From contig CAJFQZ010000017.1 of NCBI GenBank assembly GCA_904419285.1, positions 124,082 to 188,081 of the forward strand: a stretch of DNA of 64,000 bases. Direction: 5' to 3'. How positions within the stretch are numbered: position 1 is the stretch's first letter; each line of letters opens with the position of its first letter. This document shows positions 1 through 9,933 of the stretch, one piece after another. A program made the position numbers and the translations under genes. Below the pieces are notes generated by a model that was not told the origin of the DNA, did no database searches, and saw only the letters and a list, made by a program, of their open reading frames with translations. This DNA comes from Lachnospiraceae bacterium UBA1818. Its GTDB lineage: Bacteria; Bacillota; Clostridia; Lachnospirales; Lachnospiraceae.

Positions 1-928
<928 letters not shown>

Positions 929-982
929 TTAAGAATTCTAAAATAAATAATTTTTAACAATTCCGACAATATTTTACCGTAT

Positions 983-3900
983 TTAGAACCTGTTTTCAAT
1001 AGCTTTTTCAACCACTTTTACCCTGTTCTCCCCGAAATGATTCATCAGCCTGCCCAGAACCTGCTGATTTATCCTGATATTGCGGTTCCTCGGCAGCCGT
1101 TTCACCGCCCGCTCCTTCGCACAGTAGATCACGACTTCATCGTCTCCCTCCGAGTCCGCCAGGTATCCGTACACGATCTGTTCTTCCTCAAGATATGTCT
1201 TCTTGTCGGGGAACTGGATCCAGAGTTCCCGCTTCGTCTTTTCAAAGGGAATGACCTTCTCGCAGATCAGCTTGCTGGCACGTTCATCTTCCTCAGAGAC
1301 TCTCCCCCGGATGAACACCTTCTTATCTGTCTCCAGATATTCCCGGTTCTTCTCGTAGTCTCTCGGGAACACGACCACTTCTACGGTTCCCAGAAGATCC
1401 TCCAGTGTGACGAAAGCCATCATCTGATTCGTCTTTGTGTGCTTGACTGTCTTATCCGTGATCATACCGCCGATGATCTCTCGCGAACCCTCGCGAACCT
1501 TGGTCCTTCCGGTCTCTTCATCAGGCTGGAAGTCCGCGGTCGTCGCGGTGATGACCTTTCTCCATCTGTCCTCATATTCCTCCAGCGGATGTCCGCTGAT
1601 ATAGATCCCCAGCACCTCCTTCTCGAACGCCAGGAGGTTCTCTCTGGAATATTCTCCGACATCGGGGAGACGGATCTGGAATTCTTCCTTCTGTTCTTCC
1701 GAAACCATATCGAAGAGCGTCATCTGTCCCGCCATGGAATATTTCTTCTCCTGATTGACATGATCCACGATCTGGATGTAGATCGTCATGAACTGCTTGC
1801 GGGTCCCGCCGAGCGTATCCAGAGCGCCGGACTTGATCAGGTTCTCTATGGCCCTCTTGTTCAGCGCGTCTCTGGAGGCCATTCTTGTGATGAAGTCCTC
1901 CAGGTTCTTAAACAGACCGAACTCCTTCCGCTCGGCAACGATCGCCTGGATCACCGGGCGGCCGATGCTCTTGATCGCTGCCAGGCCGTAGCGGATATTT
2001 CCTCCGTCCACAGAAAAATCTGCCTCTCCCTTGTTGATGTCCGGGGGGAGGATCCGGATGTTCATCTGCCTGCACGCGTAAATATATTCTGCCACCTTCG
2101 GCGGATTTTCAATCACGGAGGTCATGAGAGCCGCCATGAATTCCACCGGATAATAATATTTCAGCCATGCTGTCTGATAGGAGACCACCGCATACGCCGC
2201 CGCGTGGGACTTATTGAACGCATATTTTGCAAAATCGATCATTTCGTCATAAATCTTGTTTGCAGTTTTCTCATCAATGCCGTTCTTGATACAGCCCGGA
2301 ACATTCGCCGCCTCGTCTCCGTAGACAAAGATCTGGCGCTCCTTCTGCATCACGTCCCCTTTCTTCTTGGACATGGCGCGGCGGAGAAGGTCGCTCCTTC
2401 CCAGTGTATATCCGGCCAGATCACGCACGATCTGCATGACCTGTTCCTGATAGACAATGCAGCCGTAGGTCGGCGCCAGGATCGGTTCCAGCTGGGGACA
2501 GTCGTAAGTGATGGAGCTCTGATCGTTCTTTCCCTTGATATACTGGGGGATAAAATCCATCGGACCCGGACGGTACAGCGCGATCCCGGCAATGATATCC
2601 TCCAGACTGTGGGGCTTGAGCTCCTTCATGAAGCCCTTCATCCCGCTGCTCTCGATCTGGAAGATTCCGTCCGTCTTTCCCGTGCCGATGTAATCCATCA
2701 CGGCCTGGTCATTGTAATCGATCTTCTCAATATCCAGATCCGGATCCTTTCTCCTCGCCATCCGGACGGCATTCTGGATCACCGTCAAAGTCCGGAGTCC
2801 CAGGAAATCCATCTTCAGAAGTCCCAGCTCCTCCAGTGTGGTCATGGTAAACTGTGTCGTGATCGTACCGTCTGCCGCCCTGGACAGAGGTACATATTCG
2901 TCCACAGACTTCTGGCTGATAACAACGCCTGCGGCATGCATGGAGCTGTGCCGCGGAAGCCCCTCCAGACGCTTCGCCATGTCGATCAGGTTCTTCACCT
3001 GTTCATCATTTTCATAGGTCCTGCGCAGCTCCGGATTCTCCTGAAGCGCTTTGTCGATCGTGATATTCAGTTCCTGGGGGATCATCTTCGCGATGCTGTC
3101 CACGAACGCATAGGGCAGATCCATCACACGCCCCACGTCGCGGATCACGCCCCGCGCCGCCAGGGTTCCGAAAGTGACGATCTGCACTACCCGGTCCTTG
3201 CCGTACTTGCGCACCACATAATCGATGACCTCCTGCCTTCTCTCATAGCAGAAGTCCACGTCGATATCGGGCATGGACACACGCTCCGGGTTCAGAAACC
3301 GCTCGAACAGGAGCTGATAACGGATCGGGTCAATGGTCGTGATCTCCAGGCAGTAGGAGACAATGCTTCCCGCCGCAGACCCTCTTCCCGGACCGACTGC
3401 GATCCCGTGATCCTTCGCATACTTGATGAAATCCCATACAATAAGGAAATAATCCACATACCCCATGTTCCGGATCGTATCCAGCTCGTAGCTCAGACGG
3501 TCCTTCAGTTCCTGGGACGGCTCCGGTCCGTACCGCTTCTCCAGCCCCTCCCAGCAGAGCTTCTGCAGATATTCCCATGACGTCATCCCGTCCGGCACGT
3601 CGTATTTGGGCAGCTTGGTCACTCCGAACTCGATCTCCACAGAGCAGCGGTCCGCGATCTTCTGCGTGTTCTCCAGCGCCTGGAGCGCATACGGGAACAG
3701 ACGCTCCATCTCCTCCGGAGACTTCACATAATACTGCCCACCTTCGTAGCGCATGCGGTTTTCGTCCGCCAGCTTCTTGCCTGTCTGGATGCAGAGGAGG
3801 ATATCGTGGGCTTTCGCGTCCTCCGCATAGGTATAGTGGACGTCGTTCGTGGCGACAAGCTCGATGCCTGTCTCCTGGGACATCTTGAGGAGCTGCTGGT

Positions 3901-4459
3901 TCACCAGCGCCTGATCCGGCAGCCCGTGATCCTGCAGCTCGAGGAAATAGTTATTCTCCCCGAAGATATCCCTGTACTCAAGCGCAGTCTTCTTCGCCTC
4001 TTCATACAGACCTTTCACGATATACCTCTGGACTTCTCCCGCAAGACATGCGCTGAGGGCAATGATCCCGCCGTGATACTGGCGCAGCAGTTCCTTGTCC
4101 ACCCTGGGTCTGTAATAATATCCTTCCACAAATCCTTTGGAGACGATCTTCATCAGATTAGCATATCCTTCATTGTTCTCCGCAAGAAGGACGAGATGAT
4201 AGTATCTGTCATCTCCGCCTGTCACCTCTCTGTCAAACCTGGAATTCGGCGCCACATAGACCTCACAGCCGAGGATCGGGTTGATCCCCTGCTTCTTCGC
4301 TTCCCTGTAGAAATCGATGACGCCGTACATCACTCCGTGATCCGTGATCGCAGCGCTGTTCATCCCCAGCTCTTTGACCCTTGACACATATTCTTTTATT
4401 TTATTCGATCCGTCCAGAAGGCTGTATTCTGTATGAACATGCAGATGTACAAAACTCAT
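983..4459 (-). CDS. dnaE: DNA polymerase III alpha subunit, DnaE type
   Basis: Replicative/lesion-extending polymerase; in Clostridia it normally works beside PolC. It has 1158 residues, the usual size. The N-terminal PHP domain opens with HLHVHTEYSLLDG. The polymerase active site has the three-Asp motif PDIDVDF near residue 397, preceded by the GPGRGSAAGS loop. The C-terminal OB-fold (near GGMITD...FVTLED) is present. There is no inserted exonuclease domain, which separates it from PolC. The ATG at 4459 has a GAAGGTG RBS. It lies between cvfB (upstream) and pfkA (downstream), all on the minus strand. Confidence 0.97.
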   Translation of the reverse strand: MSFVHLHVHTEYSLLDGSNKIKEYVSRVKELGMNSAAITDHGVMYGVIDFYREAKKQGINPILGCEVYVAPNSRFDREVTGGDDRYYHLVLLAENNEGYANLMKIVSKGFVEGYYYRPRVDKELLRQYHGGIIALSACLAGEVQRYIVKGLYEEAKKTALEYRDIFGENNYFLELQDHGLPDQALVNQQLLKMSQETGIELVATNDVHYTYAEDAKAHDILLCIQTGKKLADENRMRYEGGQYYVKSPEEMERLFPYALQALENTQKIADRCSVEIEFGVTKLPKYDVPDGMTSWEYLQKLCWEGLEKRYGPEPSQELKDRLSYELDTIRNMGYVDYFLIVWDFIKYAKDHGIAVGPGRGSAAGSIVSYCLEITTIDPIRYQLLFERFLNPERVSMPDIDVDFCYERRQEVIDYVVRKYGKDRVVQIVTFGTLAARGVIRDVGRVMDLPYAFVDSIAKMIPQELNITIDKALQENPELRRTYENDEQVKNLIDMAKRLEGLPRHSSMHAAGVVISQKSVDEYVPLSRAADGTITTQFTMTTLEELGLLKMDFLGLRTLTVIQNAVRMARRKDPDLDIEKIDYNDQAVMDYIGTGKTDGIFQIESSGMKGFMKELKPHSLEDIIAGIALYRPGPMDFIPQYIKGKNDQSSITYDCPQLEPILAPTYGCIVYQEQVMQIVRDLAGYTLGRSDLLRRAMSKKKGDVMQKERQIFVYGDEAANVPGCIKNGIDEKTANKIYDEMIDFAKYAFNKSHAAAYAVVSYQTAWLKYYYPVEFMAALMTSVIENPPKVAEYIYACRQMNIRILPPDINKGEADFSVDGGNIRYGLAAIKSIGRPVIQAIVAERKEFGLFKNLEDFITRMASRDALNKRAIENLIKSGALDTLGGTRKQFMTIYIQIVDHVNQEKKYSMAGQMTLFDMVSEEQKEEFQIRLPDVGEYSRENLLAFEKEVLGIYISGHPLEEYEDRWRKVITATTADFQPDEETGRTKVREGSREIIGGMITDKTVKHTKTNQMMAFVTLEDLLGTVEVVVFPRDYEKNREYLETDKKVFIRGRVSEEDERASKLICEKVIPFEKTKRELWIQFPDKKTYLEEEQIVYGYLADSEGDDEVVIYCAKERAVKRLPRNRNIRINQQVLGRLMNHFGENRVKVVEKAIENRF

Positions 4460-4592
4460 TTACGCACCTTCCTTTCTTTTTTACCTCTTCTTTAACAATC
4501 AGGAAAAGGGCCGCTCCCACCCGGGAACTGCCCTGGTCAGTCCTGCCGATCCCTCTGTCCGGGACCGGCATCTGTTTATTCAGCACTGTCTC

Positions 4593-5423
4593 TTATTTTT
4601 TCAGCCGGATGGCTTCCTGCTCTCCGCTGATCTCGATCTTTCCCTGCTTCAGCAGACGTCCCACAGCTCTCTTGAACGCCGCCTTGCTCATGTCGAACTC
4701 TCTTCGGATCTCTTCCGGAGAGGACTTGTCCGTGACTGCGAGCCTGCCTCCGCACTGCTCCAGCCTTGCGAGGAGCAGCTCCGCATCCTTGTCCATCTGC
4801 TCCGGGATCCTGCCGCGCACGCTTAAATCCAGCTTGCCGTCCGCCTTCACCGACGTGACTCTCGCCTCGACCAGCTGGCCGATCCGCATCCGTCCATAGA
4901 CTTCCCTGCGGGGTATCATCGCCGAATACTGATTATCCACAGCCACATAGACGCCGTATTCTCTGTTGATCCCGTATACGGTGCCGCGCACCATATCGTT
5001 CTTCTTATATGGGGAATCTGTTCTGAGCAGAGACGATATCTTCATCGTGGCGCAGAGACGTCCGCTCTTGTCAACATAGAGACTGACGAGACACCGGTCT
5101 CCCTTTTCCACCTTCTCCGTCTGCTCTTTATATGGGAGAAGAAGATCCTTCTCCAGCCCCCAGTCGAGAAATGCTCCCACGCGGCCCACATCCACGACCT
5201 CCAGGACCGCCAGCTCTCCCAGCGTCAGCTTCGGCTCCCTTGTCGTGGCGATCATACGGTCGGAAGAGTCCTTATATAAGAAAACCTCTACCGGATCGCC
5301 GACCTCTATCCCTTCCGGAACCTGCTTCTTCGGGAGAAGCACTCTCTCTTCATCGCTTCCCAGGTACACTCCGAAATCCACGATCTTGACCACGGTCAGC
5401 ACCTGTTTTTCTCCTAATCTCAT
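4593..5423 (-). CDS. cvfB: S1-like RNA-binding protein CvfB
   Basis: 276 residues with successive S1/OB-like beta-barrel segments: an N-terminal domain starting MRLGEKQVLTVV, a second near residues 70-130, and a canonical S1 domain near 145-210 (VRGTVYGINREYGVYV). A C-terminal winged-helix-like part follows (EEIRREFDMSKAAFKRAVGRL). This is the architecture of CvfB/YitL, an RNA-binding protein linked to virulence gene expression in staphylococci; its exact role in Clostridia is not known. The start at 5423 has an AAGGAG RBS. It is transcribed toward dnaE with a 133-base gap. Confidence 0.88.
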   Translation of the reverse strand: MRLGEKQVLTVVKIVDFGVYLGSDEERVLLPKKQVPEGIEVGDPVEVFLYKDSSDRMIATTREPKLTLGELAVLEVVDVGRVGAFLDWGLEKDLLLPYKEQTEKVEKGDRCLVSLYVDKSGRLCATMKISSLLRTDSPYKKNDMVRGTVYGINREYGVYVAVDNQYSAMIPRREVYGRMRIGQLVEARVTSVKADGKLDLSVRGRIPEQMDKDAELLLARLEQCGGRLAVTDKSSPEEIRREFDMSKAAFKRAVGRLLKQGKIEISGEQEAIRLKK

Positions 5424-5539
5424 ACCATTCTCCTTATAACTCCTTATAATTTTAAGGTCTTATGCCGTCTTTTGTAACTTTACCTATTTAATCTAATGGA
5501 TGGTGTTAAAATTGTCAATCAATTCACTTTTGAAAAACA

Positions 5540-6288
5540 TCATTTAATCAGACGGAATTCTGTTGACAATAAATAAACATATGAAGTGTACGAATATACA
5601 CTTCCATCACAACGTGCAGTAAGTACTAATTCATCCACCCCAGAAAGTGGGATTGAATAATTTTGTGGCTCTACTCCTGCTGTAAAATGCTCTGTAGCCT
5701 GTATTAATTCCTCTCCATTTCTAAACTCCAGCCATGCCTGACGCTTAGTATCATTATTCACAGATGATAATGCTAATGTAAATTCTAATCTGCTGAACTC
5801 TCCATTTAATTTATAGGTTACTTCCTGGAAACCATTATTGTTAGTCTGATAATTAGTACAATATATTACATATGGTCTATTGTTTCCTTCATTATCCGTG
5901 GTTCCGTTATATATACAAAATCTCCTACGTTCCCTATAAATTCCTGCATATGAAACAAATCGGTTACTGTTGGTTCTTCTGGTGTCACTGGTGTGTCTCC
6001 AGGATCCCCGCTTCTTGAAGCCCCATCATTTCCATCATCAGTGTCCCCCTTCTGTCCTTCTGTAGATCCTGCACTATTCCCTTTACCGTCATCCGTTTCT
6101 GTACCTTTACTGCTAGACGGATTAGTACCTGTACTTGAAATATTAGATATTAAGGCTATCATTGCTCCTATTACCGCTACGGCTGCAAGCAACTTCAAAA
6201 AGCTTTTATCAACCTTCAATATTATATACGCCCCTACAATTGTAACAATTAACGGAATTAAAATATCGCTAATAATAACTTCACCCAT
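5540..6288 (-). pseudogene. Two-TM protein with linker and NPCBM-like domain, split by a frameshift
   Basis: Two minus-strand frames add up to one protein of about 249 residues. The first (6288 down to 5866) encodes two N-terminal membrane helices (about residues 5-50), then a Ser/Thr/Asp/Gly-rich linker. The second frame continues through NEGNNRPYVIYC and FQEVTYKLNGEF and ends with a beta-rich stretch at 5540. That second part resembles NPCBM/NEW2-type jelly-roll domains, an assignment from pattern only. The frames meet at a (TA)4 tract at 5908-5915; removing one TA unit joins them as DFVYNGTTDNEG. The gene is clearly more AT-rich than its neighbours and may be acquired. Function is unknown. 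A sequencing error is possible. Confidence 0.6.
5908..5915. repeat. (TA)4 dinucleotide tract at the frame break
   Basis: A TATATATA tract sits exactly where the two halves of the 5540-6288 gene lose frame. Three units instead of four would give one continuous reading frame, so slipped-strand change by one unit is the simplest explanation. Confidence 0.6.
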
Positions 6289-6303
6289 ACAAATCGCCCT
6301 TTT

Positions 6304-6571
6304 AATTATTGTTTAGATTATTTTTTAATTATAACACCCGTCAGTCTTTTTTTATAGTTTTATCTCGACACTTTACGCGTACAATATTTATCTCATTTCA
6401 TCCTCAAACTTTTGAATTTCTAAAAGCGGTACTCTATATCATAGATAGAAAAGGAAGAGCAGCCAGCAGCTTGCCACAAAATAATTTACTATCACTCACA
6501 AACAGCCGTCACTGTTGGCAGTAGTGACGGATATTTCTTTTCCTATAAGACCTCATAATAGAGACTAATTT
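6304..6571. other. AT-rich intergenic stretch with one hairpin
   Basis: No convincing gene. It holds an inverted repeat at 6506-6530 (CCGTCACT, 9-base loop, AGTGACGG) downstream of the endoQ-helicase stop as read on the minus strand. The T-runs on either side are weak, so it is only a possible terminator. Confidence 0.35.
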
Positions 6572-9500
6572 CTACAGTTCAAACAAACTCATCTGATGAC
6601 AGTTCTCTTCTTTTCTCTTCTTCTCCGCATTTTCTGTCTCTATCAGTCCCTGCGGAAGTGTTTTTAGAAACTCAGATGTTTCTCCGGATGTCGTCAGGAT
6701 CAGTTCTTCCTTTGCCCTCGTCATGCCCACATAGAACAGCCGTCGCTCTTCTTCCCTGTCTGTGGGATGCGTTTCACTCTCCAGGGGGATCGATCCCTGA
6801 TCCGCCCCGTAGATGAACACAACCGGGAATTCCAGCCCTTTGGAGCCGTGCAGGGTCATGATGGTGACCGCGTCGGAAGTGTATTTTTTCGTGCCGCACC
6901 GCTTCAGGTCGCTCTCCACGCCCAGGCTGAGTGCGTCCAGGAATTCCGGCATTGTCTTGTAAAACACAGTCATCTGAAGAAGCTTCTGCATGGCAGGGCT
7001 GTCTGAGAGTCCCAGTTCTTCCATCCACTGCTCCAGGAATTTCTGTGGCTTTTTCTTCTGATAGAGCGGGCGGAACTTTTCTGCTGCATTTTCGATGATC
7101 TCTGCTGTCATCTCATTCCACTCCAGCTTCCACAGCTCCTCAGCACAGGACTTCACAGAGGCAGGATCCTGCGGCTCCTCCAGATACCGGAAGAAGCAGA
7201 TGCTCTCCTGGACGGCCCTGTCTGTTAAGAAGTCCTCTCTGCCGGCTGCGATATACGGGATGCTCTCCTTCTTCAGGCATTTCTCCACAAGCTCTGCCTG
7301 GTGATGGGTCCTGCAGAGCACTGCGATCTCATCGAATCCTCTGGGCCTGCGCTCTCCCATCTCCCAGGCCGCTTCATGAGCCTCAAGCATTCCGATTCCG
7401 CCCACCAGACGGTTGATCTCCTTTGCGATAAAAACAGCCTCTCCCATGGGGCTCCCTGCGCGGACAAGCCGTACGGGAAGACCGTCCGGACAGTTCGGGT
7501 GGAGCAGACGCCCATCACACTGTTCCGTGTCTTTTTCCCCGCTCTGCTCTGCATCCGCCTTCTCTCCCTGGGAGATCATCTCCAGCGCCGCGCTCAGGAT
7601 CTGCGGAGATGACCGGTAGTTTTCCTTCAGCTGTATCACCTCAAGGTCACTATATTCTTTCTTAAGCTTCTCAAAACATTCCGCATCTGCGCCTCGGAAC
7701 CCGTAGATGGACTGATCCGGATCCCCGATCACAAACAGCTCCCGCCCCACTCTGCTCCACAGCTTCACGAGCCGGAACTGCGCCGGATTGATATCCTGGA
7801 ATTCATCGACCAGAAGATAGCGGAACTGCCGCTCCCATCCTTCGCTCAGGCTGCCGTCCTCGATCCGCTCTGCCGTGCGCAGCAGAAGCTCGTCAAAATC
7901 CCAGAGCTTCCGCAGAGCCTTCTTCTCCTCATAGCTCCGGAACGCCTGCTGCCGCAGCTCCCTGATGTTCTCTCCCTCCTGAGACATGGAAAGGCCGGAC
8001 TTGTACCTTGAGGCTGCCTCAAGAAATTCTTTCGTGTTCATCGGGATCCCGGTCTCGGCGATGGTTTCTTCTGCCATCCTGCGCTGTTCTTCGTCCGTGA
8101 TGAGCACTGAGTCCTCGCCCTGCGCCTTCAGAAAATTCAGGCACACAGCATGGAAGGTCCCGATCTGCATGGTGCGCGCCGCCTGCTTTTTCCCGGTCTC
8201 CCGCTGGATCCTCTCTCTCATCTCCGCAGCCGCCTGGTTCGTAAAGGTGACCGCAGTAATGTCAGACGGCTTCACCTTCCTGTATTCCAGAAGGTACCTG
8301 AGCCGTGAGACAAGCGTCTTCGTCTTTCCCGTACCCGGGCCGGCCTTCACAGCGATATGAGGCGAACTGCACCGCACAGCATATGCCTGTTCCGGGTTCA
8401 GGACCGGCGCCGAGGCGGCGCTTTTCTCTTTTCCGTCTGTCACGTCCCGGCCGCCACGCTCCGACGCAGTCTCCTGCCCTTTCTCCGGCTCTGCCGAGGT
8501 CTTTTCCTGCTGTACGCTCTGCTCCCCGCTGCATTCTCCGCCGGCAGGTAAGCCGCCCTCATCTGATCTGCCGGCAGATGAGCCGATCGCATCTGATCCT
8601 TTGGCAGGTGATCCATCCGCATCTGATCCGCCCGCCTGCGCCGTGCCCGCGCCCAGCAGATCGAAGAAATTCATCTGTCCCTCTGTATTGTTCAGCTCCT
8701 CAGCGCTGAACAGACGGATAACGCCGTATTCTCCGTCGAATCCCGGGATGCGTTCCACCTGGCCGCTGCGCAGCCTCTCGATTCCTTCCGCCACACGGCT
8801 CCCCGACACTCTGCGGATATCTTCCAGAGGGAGGTTTCTCAGGATCTCGAATTCCGGTCCAAGCTCAGAGAGAATCCTGCGATATTCCCGTTCCGCCTTT
8901 TTGCTGGCGGCAGATGTCCCGATGGATGCGCCGATGACTTCCGGGAGCGGCACAAGGCTCTCGAACCGCTTTGCATTTTCCCGCACATACCCCTCCGGGC
9001 GGTCTGAGAGCTCCTCCACCCGATGGGAGACTCCGATGGTGATCTTCCTGCCGCACACCGGACATTTTCCGTTATACTTCATCGTCTCGGACGGAGTGAG
9101 ACAGAGGTTGCACTTCCGGTGTCCGTCCATATGATATTTTCCTTCTTCCGGGAAGAACTCGATCGTCCCGCCAAGCCCTTCCCCGGTCTGGATTGCTTTC
9201 GCCAGCGCCTCATATGACATCGGAATGTCGAACAGGTTCGCCTCCCGGCCCAGCTTTGCCGGGGAGTGGGCGTCTGAATTTGAGATGAGCTGGAAGCGGT
9301 CCAGAGCGGACACGCGCCAGTTCATCGGCGGATCTGAAGAAAGCCCGGTCTCCATGGCGTGTATGTACGGCGTGAGATCTTCAAAGCACTCCTCCACTGT
9401 GTCAAATCCGGAAAACGCGCCGAACAGAGAAAAGTGGGGCGTCCAGATATGCGCCGGCACATAGACTGCGTCAGGGCAGAGCTCCAGCAGGATCTCCAGC

Positions 9501-9928
9501 AGATCATGGCAGTCCAGCCCAAGGATCGGGCGGCCGTCAGAATGGATATTCCCGATCTGTTCCAGCTTCGCGGAGATCTTTTCCGCGTCCTCCAGCCCCG
9601 GCAGAAGGATAAGGCTGTGTACCTTGCGGACCTTCCCGTTTTTCTTGTAGATCGAACTGATCTCGCCTGTGACCACAAAGCGGGGAATCATTTCCCCCGG
9701 CACGCCTTCCTCCCGGAGCCGGTACTCATCTTTCAGCACATACAGCCCGTCCTCCGCCGGTTCCAGTTTCTCCGTCAGTTCCTCCCGCCATGCCGGATGC
9801 GTGAAGTCTCCGGTACCCACGATGTGGATTCCTTTCCTCCGCGCCCAGAGGTCAAGATGCTCCGGCGTACAGTCTTTGCTCGTTGCCCGGGAATAACGGG
9901 AATGAATGTGTAAATCTGCTATGTACAT
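6572..9928 (-). CDS. EndoQ-like PHP nuclease fused to UvrD-family helicase
   Basis: 1118 residues from the ATG at 9928, chosen for its AGAGAGGTGA RBS; the frame stays open further upstream. Residues 1-390 match the endonuclease Q family. They have PHP metal motifs (DLHIHSRYSRATSKD, GTGDFTHP, SNSDAHS) and a four-Cys zinc site near 272-292 (CNLCLTP and CPVCGRK). EndoQ nicks DNA 5' of deaminated bases. A Gly/Ser/Asp/Glu-rich linker (about 440-510) leads to an SF1A helicase: AGPGTGKT near 528, VDEFQD near 705, GDPDQSIYGFRGA, and C-terminal YVGMTRAKEELIL. The fusion suggests nicking followed by unwinding from the nick; this is inference. It overlaps the RBS region of brnQ's end, so the two are probably co-translated. 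Confidence 0.88.
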   Translation of the reverse strand: MYIADLHIHSRYSRATSKDCTPEHLDLWARRKGIHIVGTGDFTHPAWREELTEKLEPAEDGLYVLKDEYRLREEGVPGEMIPRFVVTGEISSIYKKNGKVRKVHSLILLPGLEDAEKISAKLEQIGNIHSDGRPILGLDCHDLLEILLELCPDAVYVPAHIWTPHFSLFGAFSGFDTVEECFEDLTPYIHAMETGLSSDPPMNWRVSALDRFQLISNSDAHSPAKLGREANLFDIPMSYEALAKAIQTGEGLGGTIEFFPEEGKYHMDGHRKCNLCLTPSETMKYNGKCPVCGRKITIGVSHRVEELSDRPEGYVRENAKRFESLVPLPEVIGASIGTSAASKKAEREYRRILSELGPEFEILRNLPLEDIRRVSGSRVAEGIERLRSGQVERIPGFDGEYGVIRLFSAEELNNTEGQMNFFDLLGAGTAQAGGSDADGSPAKGSDAIGSSAGRSDEGGLPAGGECSGEQSVQQEKTSAEPEKGQETASERGGRDVTDGKEKSAASAPVLNPEQAYAVRCSSPHIAVKAGPGTGKTKTLVSRLRYLLEYRKVKPSDITAVTFTNQAAAEMRERIQRETGKKQAARTMQIGTFHAVCLNFLKAQGEDSVLITDEEQRRMAEETIAETGIPMNTKEFLEAASRYKSGLSMSQEGENIRELRQQAFRSYEEKKALRKLWDFDELLLRTAERIEDGSLSEGWERQFRYLLVDEFQDINPAQFRLVKLWSRVGRELFVIGDPDQSIYGFRGADAECFEKLKKEYSDLEVIQLKENYRSSPQILSAALEMISQGEKADAEQSGEKDTEQCDGRLLHPNCPDGLPVRLVRAGSPMGEAVFIAKEINRLVGGIGMLEAHEAAWEMGERRPRGFDEIAVLCRTHHQAELVEKCLKKESIPYIAAGREDFLTDRAVQESICFFRYLEEPQDPASVKSCAEELWKLEWNEMTAEIIENAAEKFRPLYQKKKPQKFLEQWMEELGLSDSPAMQKLLQMTVFYKTMPEFLDALSLGVESDLKRCGTKKYTSDAVTIMTLHGSKGLEFPVVFIYGADQGSIPLESETHPTDREEERRLFYVGMTRAKEELILTTSGETSEFLKTLPQGLIETENAEKKRKEENCHQMSLFEL

Positions 9929-9933
9929 TGAAA

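Noticed and set aside
1037-3580. An 847-codon open frame on the plus strand opposite dnaE
   Set aside because: It is the antisense shadow of dnaE. Its residues are rich in His, Arg and Leu with no recognisable domain, and there is no RBS.
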